Source: Clostridia bacterium
GTDB lineage: Bacteria > Bacillota > Clostridia > UBA1381
Direction of reading: 5' to 3'
Assembly (NCBI GenBank): GCA_900756545.1
Contig: CAAEKO010000009.1
Coordinates: 1-15,050, forward strand
DNA: 15,050 nucleotides
Positions 1 through 8,179 of this stretch are shown piece by piece (position 1 is the stretch's first letter; every line of letters starts with the position of its first letter). The notes below the pieces were generated by a model. It was not told the origin of the DNA. It did not search any database and worked only from the letters and a program-made list of their open reading frames with translations. The translations under genes were made by a program, and so were the position numbers.

Positions 1-90
<90 letters not shown>

Positions 91-94
91 CGGT

Positions 95-118
95 CTATCC
101 TCACTTTGTTGGGGATAG
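95..118 (+). terminator. Hairpin after 5S rRNA
   Basis: CTATCCTC (95-102) pairs with the strand at 111-118 (8 bp including one G-U) around an 8-nt loop. There is only a short T-rich stretch afterwards, so this may be a processing hairpin rather than a terminator, since the tRNAs downstream look co-transcribed. Confidence 0.4.
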
Positions 119-128
119 ATTGCTTTAT

Positions 129-203
129 GGCCCGTTGGTCAAGCGGTTAAGACACCGCCCTTTCACGGCGGTAACGCGGGTTCGATTCCCGCACGGGTCA
201 CCA
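129..203 (+). tRNA. tRNA-Glu (TTC)
   Basis: A full cloverleaf can be drawn. The acceptor GGCCCGT (129-135) pairs with ACGGGTC before the discriminator A. The anticodon stem CCGCC/GGCGG encloses the loop CTTTCAC with anticodon TTC at 162-164. The T arm GCGGG-TTCGATT-CCCGC is intact and the CCA end is encoded. It follows the 5S gene directly, as is common in Firmicutes rRNA operons. Confidence 0.96.
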
Positions 204-206
204 AAG

Positions 207-240
207 CAATAAAGCCTTTTCTTTTGGAAAGGCTTTATTG
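207..240 (+). terminator. Hairpin between the two tRNAs
   Basis: A perfect 13-bp stem (207-219 with 228-240) with an 8-nt loop. The T-tract after it is poor, so it is either a weak terminator or a processing element between the tRNA genes. Confidence 0.55.
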
Positions 241-247
241 TGTATAC

Positions 248-324
248 GGGCCATTAGCTCAGTTGGTTAGAGCATCCGGCTCATAACCGGACGGTCCTAG
301 GTTCGAGTCCTAGATGGCCCACCA
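248..324 (+). tRNA. tRNA with CAT anticodon (Met or Ile2)
   Basis: Acceptor GGGCCAT (248-254) pairs with ATGGCCC (314-320), then discriminator A and an encoded CCA. The anticodon stem TCCGG/CCGGA holds the loop CTCATAA with CAT at 282-284. The D arm and T arm (CCTAG/CTAGG-type stem with TTCGAGT) are normal. The CTCATAA loop is shared by elongator Met and lysidine-modified Ile2 tRNAs, so the amino acid cannot be settled by eye. Confidence 0.93.
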
Positions 325-327
325 GAG

Positions 328-358
328 AAAAATGCACCCAATAGGGTGCATTTTTTTT
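328..358 (+). terminator. Rho-independent terminator of the rRNA/tRNA operon
   Basis: AAATGCACCC (330-339) and GGGTGCATTT (344-353) form a 10-bp stem with an AATA loop, followed by a run of T. This is the clear end of the rRNA-tRNA transcript. Confidence 0.92.
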
Positions 359-393
359 GATTTCAGACATCTGATTAGGGCAGAAACCATAAG

Positions 394-418
394 GTTAACA
401 GCCGCCACGGCTGTTAAC
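394..418. repeat. Perfect 11-bp inverted repeat
   Basis: GTTAACAGCCG (394-404) and CGGCTGTTAAC (408-418) are exact complements separated by CCA. There is no T-run on either side. It sits between the rRNA/tRNA terminator and the first decayed gene. It could be an operator for that gene or a leftover RNA hairpin; no partner was found elsewhere in the window. Confidence 0.6.
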
Positions 419-492
419 TGGAACACATTCGTACGCCGGCGGCGGCGGGGGAGTAAGGATGTATTTGGAAAAAAGGTTCTTTATCAATAGTT

Positions 493-2446
493 GTGCTGAA
501 AGCTCATGGAAGGAAAATTACCGTCACCGACGGTGATCTAATAGTTTGCATCCTCATTTCGCCTGCCGACGTTTTGCAGCATCTGGTTTTTTATACATAC
601 TCTGAAGTGAGTCTTTCCGTTGTCAGCGCGGACATGGCTCTGGCCTTGGGAGATGCGGTCAACCGGCCGCTGACCGACAGGCTGGAGGATCTGTTTTACG
701 ACTACATCGTAAACAGCGACTTTGACTTTGAAACCACGGTTGCGGACAACGCATATATGCTCCCTGAACGCAGTATGCCGGAGGGCTGGAGTTTCTATAA
801 CTGGGCGACGCCGTCCGCTTAGGATGTTGATGAGGGCATTTCAATCGAGGAACATTATTCCGGCAGCAATTCGGCGTATGTCGCTGCAGTGAATACGCAG
901 ATGGCGGGTTTTCAGTCCCCAAGGATACCGCTGAATAAGGAAGCGGATGGGTATAAGCTGGAATTTAAAATAAAAAAATCGGAGGATTACGCGGGTAGCA
1001 TACCGCAGATCATGGTCTCGTACTATAAAAACGGAAGCTTTGTGTCTTCCTCCTTCAAAGGCGGAATCGTTTACGACAGCGAAGGGTGGACGGAAAACAC
1101 CTATCGGCAGATAGACGCCGATACCTTCCGGATATCCCTGCAGTCCTACATCCAGAGAACACCTGGTATGGAGTCTGCGGGAAAAATCTATTTTGACGAT
1201 GCTAAAATAAGCCTTTTCACATCGAATGCCAGCGCTGTGAGAGCGGCTCTGCGGCCAAATATGGAGGGAAGCTGGTACGTGCTGGGCGATGAAATTGTAT
1301 ATAATGCGTTGGACAACGTGCCGCTGGAGCATTTAAAGGGGCGTTGTGTACAACTCTTATGAAGAGCCTGTGATGGAAAAATACGTCGACATTGATGAAA
1401 TTACTGACCAAAGGCTGGCGTTGGACGCCGGAGGATGTCGCGCCGACGACAAAGGAGCACATCGGTGTTATTGAGCGTCAGAAGCACAACCTCGTTGTTA
1501 CAGCGCGCGAAACGAAACCAATTGAGGAGCGCAATCAGTACATCTACTTCAGCGACAAGGGGGCAAGGCCGGTCTCCTTCAAGCTTGCCGACCAGGTCGG
1601 CTTTTCCGGTGTACGTGCACATTGGATTCCCTGGGGGCCTTACGGGAGTGATCCTCTCTGCATTCAGCCGGAGGATTATTTACTTACCGGCTCCACCATG
1701 TATTTCATAACAGGGCTTGACCAAAGCAAGCTTGACAAGCTGGAAGGCTGTGAAAACCTGGTGCTCGCCAACGAGCAGCAACGGAACAGCATAAACGCAG
1801 CTCCGGTTCCAACCGGCGTTGCCAGTGGAACGCCCATCTTTGACAAAAATATCTTTGCGGTTCAAACAATGTGGTGTGGAATGAAAACGACTGGGCATGG
1901 GTAAAAGGAACAGATGAAACCAACGAAGGGGTTGCGGCGAAATATGCCGTATCTGTCACGAATGCGGGCGTATATCTGATGGTGGATGTGGCCGACGATA
2001 CGTATGTGGGAAACGATTCCGGGTCGGCAGAAAATATGTGGAGGTACGATGCTTTGCAGATGGCGCTCGATACAGGAGAGTACACGATGCTTTCAGACCG
2101 TGTGGAATTCCAAATCGGTATGTTAAACGGCAAACCTACGATTTACAAGGAAGCCACGCCCTATATCGGCGGTAACCTGATTGACAACTGGACGAGGCAG
2201 GGCGAAGTCATGCCGTCAAAAAACGTGAATATCGAAACGCGGGACGGCGGCATCTTGTATAAGGTGTTCCTACCGAACTCTGAGATGTATCCCTTTGCAT
2301 ATGTCGGCAGCGAGGCGACGCTGTGCATGTCGCTGCTGGTCAACGACAACGACGGCGACGGAAGAAAGGGCTATCTGGAGTGGTCATCCGATATCGGAGC
2401 GTCGAAGGATTCTGCGCTTTACGGTAAGATTCCGCTTGGGCAATAG
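493..2446 (+). pseudogene. Decayed multi-domain carbohydrate-binding protein (CBM4/9-like and CBM9-like modules)
   Basis: One long coding stretch survives only in pieces. Frame 1 runs from about 493 to 1340 and is interrupted by TAG at 820-822; the reading continues in the same frame on both sides (..PEGWSFYNWATPSA, stop, DVDEGISIEEHYSG..). This part ends in GKIYFDDAKISLF, typical of CBM4/9-type sandwiches. At about 1340 it shifts to frame 2 (VYNSYEEPVMEKYVDIDE), at about 1400 to frame 3 (GWRWTPEDV), and at about 1855 back to frame 2 (SNNVVWNENDWAWVKG). The last piece (about 1870-2446) has the CBM9 look: AVSVTNAGVYLMVDVADDTYV, then a W and DALQMALDTG. No secretion signal or clean start is visible; ATG 459 has a GGGGAG site but its frame soon stops. 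The role was probably binding plant cell-wall polysaccharide outside the cell. No intact product is possible. Confidence 0.8.
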
Positions 2447-2496
2447 AGTGCCGGGCGTTTGCTGAAATGATAGATGAATGGAGGCGGCATGAAGTA

Positions 2497-3990
2497 ATGA
2501 GCTTTGTTAGAAAAAAAGAATATGTCCGGAGAGCGGCTGCGTTTGTCCTGATTTCTGTGATCCTGCCGTTTTGCTTTGCCGGGTTTGCGTATGCAGACAG
2601 CAATCCGTTTTTGGATGTTACTGCCGGCGAGATTGTCAATGACATTAATATCGGCTGGAATTTGGAAAATTCATTGGATTCCCATAGCACGAGCTATGAA
2701 CAATTCAGACCGAACAGCTTGTCCCTGGAAACGGCATGAGCAATCCGATGATGACAAGGAAGCTGATTGATTATGTGGCGGATCAGGGATTTAACGCCAT
2801 CCGAATACCGGTGAGCTGGTATTACAATACCTCAAGGGACGATGAAGGCCGGCTGGTTATTAATCCGGACTGGCTTGCACGTGTGAAAGAGGTCGTGGAC
2901 TACGCCATGGACAACGGCATGTACACCATCATCGATTCCCACCATGATTCCCACTTTGACAAGAATGTTACCCTGCTCTTTTATACCGACGTTGAGGATG
3001 AGGAGATGAGCTGCGTGCTGGCGGACGCCCGGACGCTATGGACGCAGATTGCGGAATATTTTAAGGACTATAACGAAAAGTTGATTTTTGAGTCCTTTAA
3101 CGATGTCAACAGCAAAGTGACGAACTCCGGCTTCCGTTACAGCCAGAGAGCGGTTCGGCAGATGAACGAGCTGAACCAGGCCTTTGTCAGCGCGATAAGG
3201 GCTACGGGCGGCAATAATGCCAGGCGGGTGCACATGCGGGATATACTTCGCCGGTCCTAAACGACTTTGTGTTGCCGGAGGATACGGCTTTCCAAAAGCT
3301 GATTGTGTCGGTAAATTGCTATTCCAAAAAATACGGCGAGGATATTGAAGCGGAGCTTGAGGAGATAGATGATTTTTCGGCCAAAGTCAATGCGCCTGTC
3401 ATCATCGGAGAATTTGGAACACGGATCGTGGATTTTACTCTGGAGCACCGGCAGAAGCTGGCGGCAAACTATGTGGCGCGAGCCGCAGGTCATGGGATAA
3501 AGTGCTTTTGGTGGGACGACAACAAAAGTAAAGCATACCGCATTATCAACAGACAAGAGTTGCTAGAGTTTGATTTTAGAATGATTTGCGCGCTGATAGA
3601 GGGCGCGCAGGGGAACGCGAACGTGCTGCCCGACACGCAGGTGTTAAATACAGTATTTCACTTTGTGAGGGGGTTGTGTGCCTGAACGAGTTAACGTACG
3701 AGGGAAAACAATATTATAAAGGCGACGTACTGTATAAAACAGGGAGTTCTTGGGGTGTTACAAGCAATCCGATACAGGTGACAGCCGGGGAATACTATAA
3801 TGTCAGCTTAAAATCACGCGGCAAGCTGTACGACATCCCCCTCAACTTTGAGAATCAGGGTCAAAAATATTTGATGCTGGATCATTGGCGCCCGCATAAT
3901 CTGATGAATTCCGGATATAGTATTTTGCCCCTGCGGTTTGATGAAAATCACAGAATGACTGTATTGTGGACGGATTATTTCGAGGGATAA
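2497..3990 (+). pseudogene. Decayed GH5 endoglucanase (cellulase)
   Basis: ATG 2497 has GGAGGC 11 nt upstream and begins a signal peptide (charged start, hydrophobic core ending at FAYA). GH5 landmarks follow: GWNLENSLDS, FNAIRIPVSW, IIDSHHDSHFD, LIFESFNDVN, VIIGEFGT (nucleophile Glu) and HGIKCFWWDDN, then a C-terminal module (TYEGKQYYKGDVLYKTGSSWG to 3990). Three breaks occur. At 2737-2739 a missing G turns TGGAGC (..ETAWSNPMM..) into a TGA stop. Near 3237 a missing base shifts the frame before GYTSPVLNDFVLPEDT. Near 3680 a shift separates the catalytic part from the C-terminal module. The acid/base position, normally Asn-Glu, reads Asn-Asp (FND), which would also harm catalysis. It lies 50 bp behind the carbohydrate-binding pseudogene, and the pair was probably one fibre-degrading cluster. 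Confidence 0.86.
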
Positions 3991-4026
3991 ATCGGATAGC
4001 TTTTATATCATTTGACACAAGGCTAA

Positions 4027-4227
4027 AAAAGACGCATCTATGATGCAGAAATCACGGGCATTGTATCTGTTCCGCTTGTTTTTTTCGACAGATACCGCCT
4101 TATAGCAAGTGTAGGTAATGAAAAGGAACGCATTTTGGTTTGTATTGCTATAAGAATAGGCTGGGCTATATTCAATTATTTCAACAGAAAAGGAATAAAG
4201 TTTTTTGGTTTAAAATTTTCGGGATAA
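4027..4227 (+). pseudogene. Orphan reading-frame remnant, unrecognised
   Basis: A 66-codon open stretch in frame 1 between a TAA at 4024 and a TAA at 4225. It reads like protein (..IYDAEITGIVSVPLVFFDRYRLIASVGNEKERILVCIAIRIGW..) with a hydrophobic middle, but no start codon with a ribosome binding site is visible. It lies in the debris between the GH5 pseudogene and the HipA-like fragment. It is most simply a leftover of a lost gene, and chance cannot be excluded. Confidence 0.3.
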
Positions 4228-4255
4228 AAAAGAATGAGAAGAAGCGCGAATTTTA

Positions 4256-4621
4256 GCAGAACAAAATAGCGAGCAATATATGCTGAAATTTTCACCGTTT
4301 CCTACGATATACAAAGAAATGAGTTATACAAACAATTGTATCAGCGAATATCTCGGCTGTCAGATCTTCAAATCTGTAGGAATACCCGTGCAGGAAACGC
4401 TGCTCGGAACGTACACAAGCAAAGCTAAAGAAAAAATTGTTGTTGCCTGCAAGGACTTTACCTCACAGAAAAGTGCCGGGGTACGCATCTCGCAATATGA
4501 GTGCGAAAGAAAGCCAATGGCAAGAATGAAACAACGGCCTATGAATATACGGCGCAGAACAAGCTGCGGCGGATGGTCGGCCCGGGCGGCAAGGGAGAGA
4601 ATGGAACAATTTATAAGATAA
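4256..4621 (+). pseudogene. HipA/CtkA-like protein kinase, N-terminal fragment
   Basis: Residues encoded from about 4277 to 4470 read YMLKFSPFPTIYKEMSYTN, then NCISEYLGCQIFKSVGIPVQ, then ETLLGTYTSKAKEKIVVACKDFT. This is the well-conserved front part of the HipA-like/CtkA family of Ser/Thr kinases found widely in Clostridia. After CKDFT the similarity stops abruptly and the frame runs through basic, low-quality sequence to a stop at 4619-4621. The catalytic half (about 200 residues) is absent, and the usual segment before YMLKF is missing too. The fragment is therefore non-functional, cut off by deletion or rearrangement at about 4470. Confidence 0.72.
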
Positions 4622-4791
4622 AGTAAAAAAGAACTGGTTGATGCAGAGAATGGAAATAGTAAGAAAAGCATAGTACAATTATTCCCAGAGCAAGTATACG
4701 GCGGCAGGGATCCGTGGTTATGACAAGAAATAATAAATCATGTTTACTTATAAGATTGCAGATAAAATTTTACAGATATCTCAAAATGGTA

Positions 4792-4820
4792 TTGATTTAC
4801 AGTAGTTTTTATGATATAGT
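4792..4820 (+). promoter_or_regulatory. SigA-type promoter of the retron operon
   Basis: TTGATT (4792-4797), 17 bp, then TATAGT (4815-4820), preceded by TG at 4812-4813 (extended -10). It lies about 40 bp before the effector start and is the only good promoter seen ahead of the retron genes, so effector, non-coding RNA and reverse transcriptase can share one transcript. Confidence 0.6.
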
Positions 4821-4860
4821 TTTCTCAGGCTAAAATATTTGTCAGAAACAGGTGAAGTAT

Positions 4861-6858
4861 ATGGCAATAGATAGAATTATAATAAAAAATTATAAGTCAA
4901 TAGAGAACTGTTCTTTGTCTGTCAATGATATTAATTCCCTGATTGGTGAAAACGGTACCGGCAAGAGCAATATTCTATCTGCTGTTAATTATTTCTACCG
5001 AAATCTTATATATAGTAATCCTGAAAATGACGTTTTTGACAGAAACAATAGGTTTAGCAATCAGATGGAGATATCCTTAGTTTATGATATGCGAAAATTA
5101 AAAAGAATAGCTATGCATAATTATTCTGTTCAGGAAGATACGCAGTATAAGAGGTATTATGAACATATTCGGTCTATGCGTGATTTTATCGCGCTGACGC
5201 TTGTGCAAACAAAAAATGACGAAATTAGGTGGAGTCACAAGTTCAATATACGCCAGACGTTTTTTTACCTGTTTCCGCTCTATTACATTGATTCAAGAAA
5301 CATAGAGTTAACCGACTGGCATAATCTATGGCAGCATATAGGGGATTTGATCAAGCTTGAGAGCAGCTTGGCGGAGGATTTAAAAAAAGAGATAACGCTG
5401 AAAATTCAAGATGAAAAATATTCATTAAACGAGAAATTCAACAAAATCAAAAATGCCTTAGATAAAGCAAATATAGGCATACAGCCCTTTTCACCGAAGG
5501 ATTTCGCCGCAACCTTATCTATGCTCAATTTGTATGGTAAGACATTTAACTTTCATGAAAATGAGTTGGTGTATTTTTCAAACGGTACAAATGCTTTTAA
5601 CTATACAAATATATTATTAAATATTTTAAAGCTAATATCAGAATGCAAGATTAAAGAGCCGTTTGTTATTATAGACGAGCCTGAGATAAGCCTACACCAT
5701 AAGCTTATTGATGAGCTGACTGATAACTTTTTCAGCTGTTCGGACAAGCTTACTATAATACTATCCACGCATTCTCCCAGACTTCTGAAGAATATATTAA
5801 AAAATGGCGGAAGGAATTGTAATATATACCACGTCACAATGAAAGACAATTACTCACTTGTTAGCAAGGTATGCCTTTTCAGCAGTAAGGAAAAGCAATC
5901 CAGGGTAGTAATAACGGATCAGCATTCAAATGCGTATTTTGCGAAAAAGATACTTTCGGTAGAGGGCGAAACAGAGCTGGAGTTGTTTGATAATGCATAT
6001 CTTATAACGCTTTTTCCGCACCTGAAGCAGGTGGAAATAATTTGCGGAATGAGCAACTATGTTGTTCAAAAAATTATATCGCCATCTTTAAGACGATACC
6101 AAACGCCGATAGTTTCTGTGATTGACATGGATAAAGTGATAACAAAGCTGCCGGGAAAAAACTGCTTTGTCCCTGTAAAGAATAGCCCTATAAAACCAGA
6201 TGATAAAAAGAATGAGAACTACCTCTATTCATATAAACGCAGAGATACTTTACACATTAGAAACAGAATATTAAAGATGCTGAATTGGTGCAGATTTCAT
6301 TATATACTTCCGTTTTTTTCCTGTACAGACGATAATTTTAAAGAATTGATAGAGTTGATACAGAAATATTTGTTGCAATATAATCTTTTTGCTGTGTCTA
6401 CAACAATTGAGGGGGCGCTAATAACCCCAAACAACTATGAGGGCTTTTGGGAGTATTTAAAAGAAAGATTTTCCCAAAACAAAGACTGGCAGCGGTTTGA
6501 AGATTTATATAATTCGCTGGAGGAACAGGAACGTGTAAATGCTATGCGGCTTCTCTGCAACGGAAAAAGCGACTATATCATGTCTTTAAAGGAGGTAAAA
6601 AGAGATAACCCTAAGCTTTCTTCGACAACTGGCGAAGCAATCAGTAAAAATAAGATAGAAAAAACAAGTGGCTGGGTTTCTGAATGGCTTGAGTTTTATA
6701 TATGTAAAAAGCTCGGATTAACTCCATTTACCGAAAACGCATACAATGAATTTAAAAGGGCTATGTTGGTTACAAGAAACAAGGAAATGCTGGAAAAGTA
6801 CTTTAGAACTGACTTTGAGGAATTGTACCGACTAATTGAAATGATAAAAAATGCTTAA
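4861..6858 (+). CDS. Retron effector: OLD-family ATPase-TOPRIM nuclease
   Basis: A 665-residue protein. An N-terminal ABC/SMC-like ATPase carries Walker A GENGTGKS (29-36), a signature-like SNG (240-242), Walker B VIIDEPEISLH (269-279, D272/E273) and the H-loop LSTHSP (H304). A TOPRIM domain follows with VEGETE (E368) and IDMD (D422, D424), the metal-binding set of OLD nucleases. The C-terminal region (about 430-665) is unassigned. ATG 4861 is chosen because AGGTGA at 4850-4855 sits 5 nt upstream; a GTG at 4852 would lie inside that site. In this family ATP-driven dimers cut nucleic acid. As a retron partner it would be held inactive by the RT-msDNA complex and released on phage infection (Retron-Eco8-like logic; inferred from family knowledge). 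The stop codon is 7 nt before the msr-msd RNA. A stand-alone OLD nuclease is the alternative, made unlikely by this context. Confidence 0.9.
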   Translation: MAIDRIIIKNYKSIENCSLSVNDINSLIGENGTGKSNILSAVNYFYRNLIYSNPENDVFDRNNRFSNQMEISLVYDMRKLKRIAMHNYSVQEDTQYKRYYEHIRSMRDFIALTLVQTKNDEIRWSHKFNIRQTFFYLFPLYYIDSRNIELTDWHNLWQHIGDLIKLESSLAEDLKKEITLKIQDEKYSLNEKFNKIKNALDKANIGIQPFSPKDFAATLSMLNLYGKTFNFHENELVYFSNGTNAFNYTNILLNILKLISECKIKEPFVIIDEPEISLHHKLIDELTDNFFSCSDKLTIILSTHSPRLLKNILKNGGRNCNIYHVTMKDNYSLVSKVCLFSSKEKQSRVVITDQHSNAYFAKKILSVEGETELELFDNAYLITLFPHLKQVEIICGMSNYVVQKIISPSLRRYQTPIVSVIDMDKVITKLPGKNCFVPVKNSPIKPDDKKNENYLYSYKRRDTLHIRNRILKMLNWCRFHYILPFFSCTDDNFKELIELIQKYLLQYNLFAVSTTIEGALITPNNYEGFWEYLKERFSQNKDWQRFEDLYNSLEEQERVNAMRLLCNGKSDYIMSLKEVKRDNPKLSSTTGEAISKNKIEKTSGWVSEWLEFYICKKLGLTPFTENAYNEFKRAMLVTRNKEMLEKYFRTDFEELYRLIEMIKNA

Positions 6859-6865
6859 TATTGCA

Positions 6866-7054
6866 AAAAACAGGTGAGCAGAAAAAGCTTATTTACATAA
6901 AATAAGACCCCCGATGGGAGTTCATAACTCACGAAAAGCCGGGGACTGTATACTGCTTATTGACTTATTAAACTGTCATTGCACAGTGTAACACTTGATC
7001 TGCCTGCAGATCCATATCGCAAGCGAGTTTTTATGATAGTGCTCACCTGTTTTT
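6866..7054 (+). ncRNA. Retron msr-msd non-coding RNA
   Basis: The only sizeable gap between the two retron genes is closed by an exact 15-bp inverted repeat: a1 at 6866-6880 (AAAAACAGGTGAGCA) and a2 at 7040-7054 (TGCTCACCTGTTTTT). Inside lie the expected parts. msr stem 1 is CTTATTT/AAATAAG (6888-6906). msr stem 2 is CCCCG/CGGGG (6909-6913 with 6940-6944) topped by GAGTT/AACTC (6918-6930). The msd has a base stem CTGT/ATAG (6946-6949 with 7036-7039) and ACTGCTT/AAGC-G-AGT (6952-6958 with 7021-7028), then two hairpins, ACTGT/ACAGT (6972-6987) and GATCTG/CAGATC (6997-7012). The branching guanosine would be G6881 (first unpaired base after a1) or G6878 in AGC. Predicted msDNA covers about 6945-7039. 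Stem choice is by eye. Confidence 0.85.
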
Positions 7055-7078
7055 ATATATTTGAAACGGAGAATATTT

Positions 7079-8128
7079 ATGTTTATTTCAGATCCGGAAT
7101 ATTTTTTAAATGTGGTTGTAAATACAACAAAATCAGCCGTTTCCCAGGCAGTAATAGATAAAGACTCATTCTATAAATCATTTGACATTCCCAAGAAAGA
7201 TGGAGTCCGCCATATTACGGCTATTGACAAGAAGAGCTTGTTATATAAGCTGCAATCCGCTTTGGTAAGGAATTTTTTTGAGAAGCTTCCTATTCCAAAA
7301 GCTGCAAAGGGATTTATAAAAGGTCATTCATATAATGATTTTCTACGTGAGCATATAGGTAAAAAATATTTTTTGCGTATTGATATAAAGGACTTTTTCG
7401 GGTCTATAACGCTAAAGCATATGCATGATATATTTTCGGAATATATAAAAGATGAATATGCCCTTAAATCCGTTTGCGACATTTGCACTGTGGCAGGTAA
7501 ATTACCGCAGGGAGCTGTCAGTTCTCCGGCAATATCAAACATTATTTTTTCGAGAATTGACCAGCGAATAACAAAATACTGTCAGAAGATAGATATAACA
7601 TATACGCGATATGCCGACGATTTGATGTTTTCCAGCGACAAGTATGATTTTAAAAATCAAGTGCACTTTTATCGTAAAATTAAATATATATTAAATAAAA
7701 ACGGATTCAGATGTAACTATTCAAAGAAAAGAATATCACAGGAAAGCGTCTCTCTTTCAGGATATGTTGTGGAAAAGGATGTTCATCTATCAAGGAAAAA
7801 ACTTAACGGAATTAACAAGGTTTTATATTATTTCGGCAAATGTAAGGATTACAGTGAGAATAAGAAATACCGTATATCTAATATAATCTTTGAAAATCCA
7901 GATTGGTTAAAAGATCTTAATTCAATGGGTATATTGGACTATTACGGGAGAACCAAATGCTTTGAAAATGTATACCAGCTTATCAATTATCTTGCAGGAT
8001 ACAGGTCTTTTTTAATATCAGTTATAAAGGCAAATGAATGTCCATCTCCCAAAATAGTGCAGCTTAAGCACAAGATTATAAAAATTGAAAAGCTGCTTGA
8101 TGTACTGAGCCAAAAATTTGATACATAA
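7079..8128 (+). CDS. Retron reverse transcriptase
   Basis: A 349-residue RT that would copy the msd into msDNA, primed from the msr branching G. ATG 7079 follows GGAG at 7067-7070 by 8 nt; an in-frame TTG at 7061 lacks such a site. Visible blocks: PKKDGVRHITAIDKK (38-52), KAAKGFIKGHS (74-84), the metal-binding FLRIDIKDFFGSI (98-110, D102), LPQGAVSSPAISNI (142-155) and YTRYADDLMFS (175-185, D180/D181). The thumb then has LSGYVV and LSRKKL (226-242), and the C-terminal NYLAGYRSFL segment is typical of retron RTs. There are no maturase or endonuclease domains, so a group II intron is excluded. The usual NAxxH motif reads FLREH (88-92) and the usual VTG reads LSG (226-228). It starts 25 nt after a2. 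Confidence 0.93.
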   Translation: MFISDPEYFLNVVVNTTKSAVSQAVIDKDSFYKSFDIPKKDGVRHITAIDKKSLLYKLQSALVRNFFEKLPIPKAAKGFIKGHSYNDFLREHIGKKYFLRIDIKDFFGSITLKHMHDIFSEYIKDEYALKSVCDICTVAGKLPQGAVSSPAISNIIFSRIDQRITKYCQKIDITYTRYADDLMFSSDKYDFKNQVHFYRKIKYILNKNGFRCNYSKKRISQESVSLSGYVVEKDVHLSRKKLNGINKVLYYFGKCKDYSENKKYRISNIIFENPDWLKDLNSMGILDYYGRTKCFENVYQLINYLAGYRSFLISVIKANECPSPKIVQLKHKIIKIEKLLDVLSQKFDT

Positions 8129-8179
8129 AATAAATAGTGGAAATGTTATATTATGATTAGATAATTGTTACCATCTGTT

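Noticed and set aside
820..822. TAG read through as a sense codon or recoded stop
   Set aside because: The same gene also has several frameshifts, so simple decay explains it; intact genes in the window give no sign of a changed code.
659..922. Minus-strand open frames opposite the carbohydrate-binding and GH5 pseudogenes
   Set aside because: They have no ribosome binding sites or protein-like composition and mirror the broken plus-strand genes.
4501..4626. Short frame VRKKANGKNETTAYEYTAQN.. resembling an RHS/YD repeat
   Set aside because: Only 41 codons, no start with a ribosome binding site, directly after a stop; the YD-like look rests on one or two residues.
6979..7161. 60-codon open frame across the retron RNA
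   Set aside because: It overlaps the msr-msd and the RT start in another frame, with no ribosome binding site; a chance frame.
7079..8128. Group II intron maturase or diversity-generating RT
   Set aside because: No maturase X or endonuclease domain, no intron domain V, no template/variable repeat pair; instead the msr-msd structure lies directly upstream.
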